A stretch of 16,224 nucleotides of DNA from Actinomycetota bacterium. Its GTDB lineage: Bacteria > Actinomycetota > Actinomycetes > Nanopelagicales > Nanopelagicaceae. This document shows positions 14,130-16,224 of this stretch, piece by piece. A program made the translations under genes and the position numbers. How positions within the stretch are numbered: the first letter of the stretch is position 1; each line of letters begins with the position of its first letter. Below the pieces are notes generated by a model. That model worked only from the letters and a program-made list of their open reading frames with translations. It ran no database searches and had not been told where the DNA came from. The stretch is taken from positions 1 to 16,224 of the forward strand of contig CANNDP010000014.1 in the NCBI GenBank assembly GCA_947503395.1. The letters run 5' to 3'.

Positions 14130-14782
14130 TGGCAGAGAAATACTCGCTAACCGATGGCCAAATAGATAGTCAAGAGTTAATCGAGAGAGCAGTGGCCTCT
14201 CTTCGAGATGGCAAGTTAATTATCGCCCCCCTTGAACATGGATATGTTTATTTAGCAGATGCCTTCAATCATGGCGCAGTAAAGAAAATTCATAAACTAC
14301 GTCAATCTCCGCCAGCAACTGCGGCACAAGTAATCGTTGGAGATGTAAAAACTGTTAAAGGAATTTCTTTCCAATTCGGTGAAACAATTACTGCGCTTGC
14401 AGAGAAATTCTGGCCCGGTCTTTTGACTATTAATCTCACCCCTGCTCAAGGTTTAGTCTGGGATTTGGGAGATGCAAGAGCCTTAAATGAAATTTCAGTT
14501 CGAGTGCCAAATGCAGAATTTGTTCGAAGCGTTGCACTTGCCTCAGGTCCACTAGCTGTTGGAGCAGCCTGCCTATCTGGAAGACCTGCTCCAAGAAAAT
14601 CTACTTTCTTTCCAGCTTTAGATAGTGATTATGCAGCGCTCTTTGATCTTGGCGAACTGCCAGAGGGGCCGAGCTCAACTATTATTGCTATTGAGCAAGA
14701 AGGGGCAAGGCTTGTGCGAGCGGGAGCAATATCACTTGCCGACTTGCGCTCTGTTTCTGCCAATATTTCAGTTCCAGCCTAG
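14129..14782 (+). CDS. diverged Sua5/TsaC/YrdC-family protein
   Basis: By position and overall sequence this is the actinobacterial Sua5/TsaC (threonylcarbamoyl-AMP synthase for tRNA t6A). It keeps FWPG (94-97), GLVWDLGDAR (108-117), ISVRVP (122-127), LSG (149-151) and SSTII (182-186), and is 217 aa, typical of the short form. Several hallmark motifs are altered: the usual PT(D/E)TVYG reads PLEHGYV (34-40), and the SxN motif (SSANISG in relatives) reads GAACLSG (145-151). K-L-R (56-58) keeps the KxR element. It may be a working but diverged enzyme, a lineage-specific paralogue, or an inactive copy. The frame is intact between prmC and glyA, so it is under selection for something. Confidence 0.75.
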   Translation: MAEKYSLTDGQIDSQELIERAVASLRDGKLIIAPLEHGYVYLADAFNHGAVKKIHKLRQSPPATAAQVIVGDVKTVKGISFQFGETITALAEKFWPGLLTINLTPAQGLVWDLGDARALNEISVRVPNAEFVRSVALASGPLAVGAACLSGRPAPRKSTFFPALDSDYAALFDLGELPEGPSSTIIAIEQEGARLVRAGAISLADLRSVSANISVPA

Positions 14783-14792
14783 GATTTAGGCC

Positions 14793-16058
14793 ATGTCAGA
14801 GACTTTCTTCGGCCCAGATTTCCAAGCCCTACAGGAACAAGATTCAGAAATTGCTGCAATCTTAATTTCTGAACTTGATAGGCAGCGCGAGAATCTTCAA
14901 TTAATAGCTAGTGAGAATTTCACATCCCCAGCTGTTCTTGCCGCCCTTGGTTCAACTCTTTCAAATAAATACGCTGAAGGCTATCCAGGCAAGCGCTATT
15001 ACGGAGGATGCGAAGAGGTTGATAAGGCTGAAGTAATTGGCATTGCAAGAGCTAAAGAGTTATTCGGAGCAGAACATGCAAATTTGCAACCACACTCTGG
15101 AGCAAGTGCCAATGTTGCGGTTTATCAGGCTTTCACAAAGCCTGGAGATACCGTCCTTGCAATGTCACTTCCTCATGGTGGTCATCTAACCCATGGATCT
15201 AAAGTTAATTTCTCGGGTAAGTGGTTTAACGTTGAATCATATGGAGTAAGGCAAGATAACGAATTAATTGACTATGACGAACTTCGCGATATCGCGCTAA
15301 GAGTTAAACCAAAGATGATCTGCTCAGGAGCCACTGCCTATCCAAGCTTGATCGATTTTAAAACAGTTAGAAGTATCTGCGATGAAGTTGGGGCAATTAT
15401 GTGGGTTGATGCAGCCCACTTCATTGGTTTAGTTGCTGGAAAAGCTATTCCTTCACCAGTTGAATATGCAGATGTTGTTTCGTTTACCACCCATAAGGTT
15501 TTAAGAGGTCCGCGAGGTGGAATGATTTTAAGTAAAGCTGCTCATGCATCTGCCATTGATAAAGCAATATTTCCAGGGATGCAGGGCGGACCAATTATGA
15601 GCGCAGTAGCTGCAAAAGCTATAGCCCTAAAAGAATGTGCCACAACGCAATATCAGGCCTATGCCAAGCAAGTAATTGTTAATGCCAAAGCACTCGCCAA
15701 GTCCTTAGAGGATGAGGGAATGAGAGCAGTATCTGGGGGGACAGAGACTCACCTGGCCCTCATTGATATTCGCTCAACTGGGGTAAATGGAAAAGTAGCA
15801 GATGAAAGATGCGGCCGAGCTGGAATTTCACTAAATAAAAATGCCATTCCTTACGATCCAGAATCACCTGCGGTAACAAGTGGAATTAGAGTAGGAACGC
15901 CAGCGGTGACCACTCAAGGCATGGGCGCTGAGCAGATGCCAGTGATCGCTTCTTTGATTGCTCGCGCAATTAAAGATGGGGAAGATGAGGCAAAGATTGC
16001 TCAAATTCGCAAGGAAGTTAATGCGCTAACTGCAAAGTTCCCTGTCTATCCAGCCTAA
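14793..16058 (+). CDS. glyA: serine hydroxymethyltransferase
   Basis: This PLP enzyme interconverts serine and glycine, passing a one-carbon unit to tetrahydrofolate. Visible motifs are LIASENF (37-43), the YAEGYPGKRYYGG segment (60-72), HSGA (101-104), DAAH (206-209) and the PLP lysine K235 in TTHKVLRGPRGG. A late RVGTPAVTTQG segment is also typical. At 421 aa it has full length. It begins 10 nt after the Sua5-like gene, with AGGATTTAGG upstream as a modest ribosome-binding site. Its TAA shares a base with the next ATG. Confidence 0.97.
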   Translation: MSETFFGPDFQALQEQDSEIAAILISELDRQRENLQLIASENFTSPAVLAALGSTLSNKYAEGYPGKRYYGGCEEVDKAEVIGIARAKELFGAEHANLQPHSGASANVAVYQAFTKPGDTVLAMSLPHGGHLTHGSKVNFSGKWFNVESYGVRQDNELIDYDELRDIALRVKPKMICSGATAYPSLIDFKTVRSICDEVGAIMWVDAAHFIGLVAGKAIPSPVEYADVVSFTTHKVLRGPRGGMILSKAAHASAIDKAIFPGMQGGPIMSAVAAKAIALKECATTQYQAYAKQVIVNAKALAKSLEDEGMRAVSGGTETHLALIDIRSTGVNGKVADERCGRAGISLNKNAIPYDPESPAVTSGIRVGTPAVTTQGMGAEQMPVIASLIARAIKDGEDEAKIAQIRKEVNALTAKFPVYPA

Positions 16059-16224
16059 TGCGCGAATACCTCTTAACTCTTTTAATCGCTGCAGTACTTA
16101 CTTATATGTGCACTCCTCTGGTTCGCTCTCTTGCACTGCGCTCAAAGGCTGTTGCATCAGTTAGAGAGCGCGATATTCATACTCAAGTAACCCCGCGTTG
16201 GGGTGGGGTAGCGATGTGGCTAGC
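16058..16224 (+). CDS. start of WecA/MraY-family undecaprenyl-phosphate sugar-1-phosphate transferase (partial)
   Basis: Only the first 55 codons are present; the gene runs off the right edge. It begins MREYLLTLLIAA, a first membrane helix of about 20 residues, then RERDIHTQVTPRWGG, the conserved N-terminal cytoplasmic motif of the MraY/WecA/TagO family. The same position in Mycobacterium holds rfe/wecA after the Sua5 gene. The product would transfer GlcNAc-1-phosphate or a related sugar to undecaprenyl (or decaprenyl) phosphate for cell-envelope polymers. The ATG shares one base with the glyA stop. Confidence 0.8.
   Translation, partial: MREYLLTLLIAAVLTYMCTPLVRSLALRSKAVASVRERDIHTQVTPRWGGVAMWL

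Overview
The window looks like a chromosomal segment from a small-genome, low-GC actinobacterium. The strongest clue is gene order: argS-lysA-hom-thrC-thrB, then rho-rpmE-prfA-prmC-sua5, then a WecA/Rfe-type transferase, is the classic actinobacterial arrangement. It is carried here on AT-leaning DNA with very tight spacing (1-4 nt overlaps or gaps of a few bases). Freshwater acI Actinobacteria ('Ca. Nanopelagicales') fit this best, but that is an inference from synteny, base composition and compactness, not a database result. There is no sign of phage, insertion sequence, CRISPR array or recent transfer.

The left part (1-3278, minus strand) holds a tRNA-Leu(UAG) gene and a three-gene sugar ABC importer of the xylose type. 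It is transcribed in the order binding lipoprotein (xylF-like), half-size ATPase, XylH-type permease. A perfect 15-bp inverted repeat lies between the binding-protein gene and the ATPase gene and probably helps set unequal expression. The binding-protein gene also shows codon choice suited to high expression.

A 221-nt divergent region (3279-3499) separates the importer from argS. It carries a probable importer promoter with a GTTATC direct repeat, a hairpin in the xylF leader, and an apparently leaderless argS promoter.

The middle part (3500-9906, plus strand) is one operon: arginyl-tRNA synthetase, diaminopimelate decarboxylase (last step to lysine), homoserine dehydrogenase, threonine synthase and homoserine kinase (aspartate to threonine). 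Intergenic distances run from a 4-nt overlap to 2 nt, so co-transcription is very likely.

The right part (9907-16224, plus strand) starts with rho, which has a promoter and a leader of about 110 nt. Next is a zinc-independent (C-minus) ribosomal protein bL31 gene with its own promoter, a structured leader and a strong terminator. A tight translation and one-carbon cluster follows: prfA (RF1), prmC (the RF1 GGQ methyltransferase), a strongly diverged Sua5/TsaC homologue, glyA, and the start of a WecA/MraY-family membrane transferase that runs off the window.

The points most worth a second look are the Sua5-position protein that has lost the family's SxN motif and much of its P-T-x-T-x-Y-G motif, the Asn/Ser-rich then Arg/Asp-rich disordered insert in Rho, the C-minus bL31 at the canonical rho-prfA position with a hairpin leader, and the hairpin that divides the sugar importer operon.
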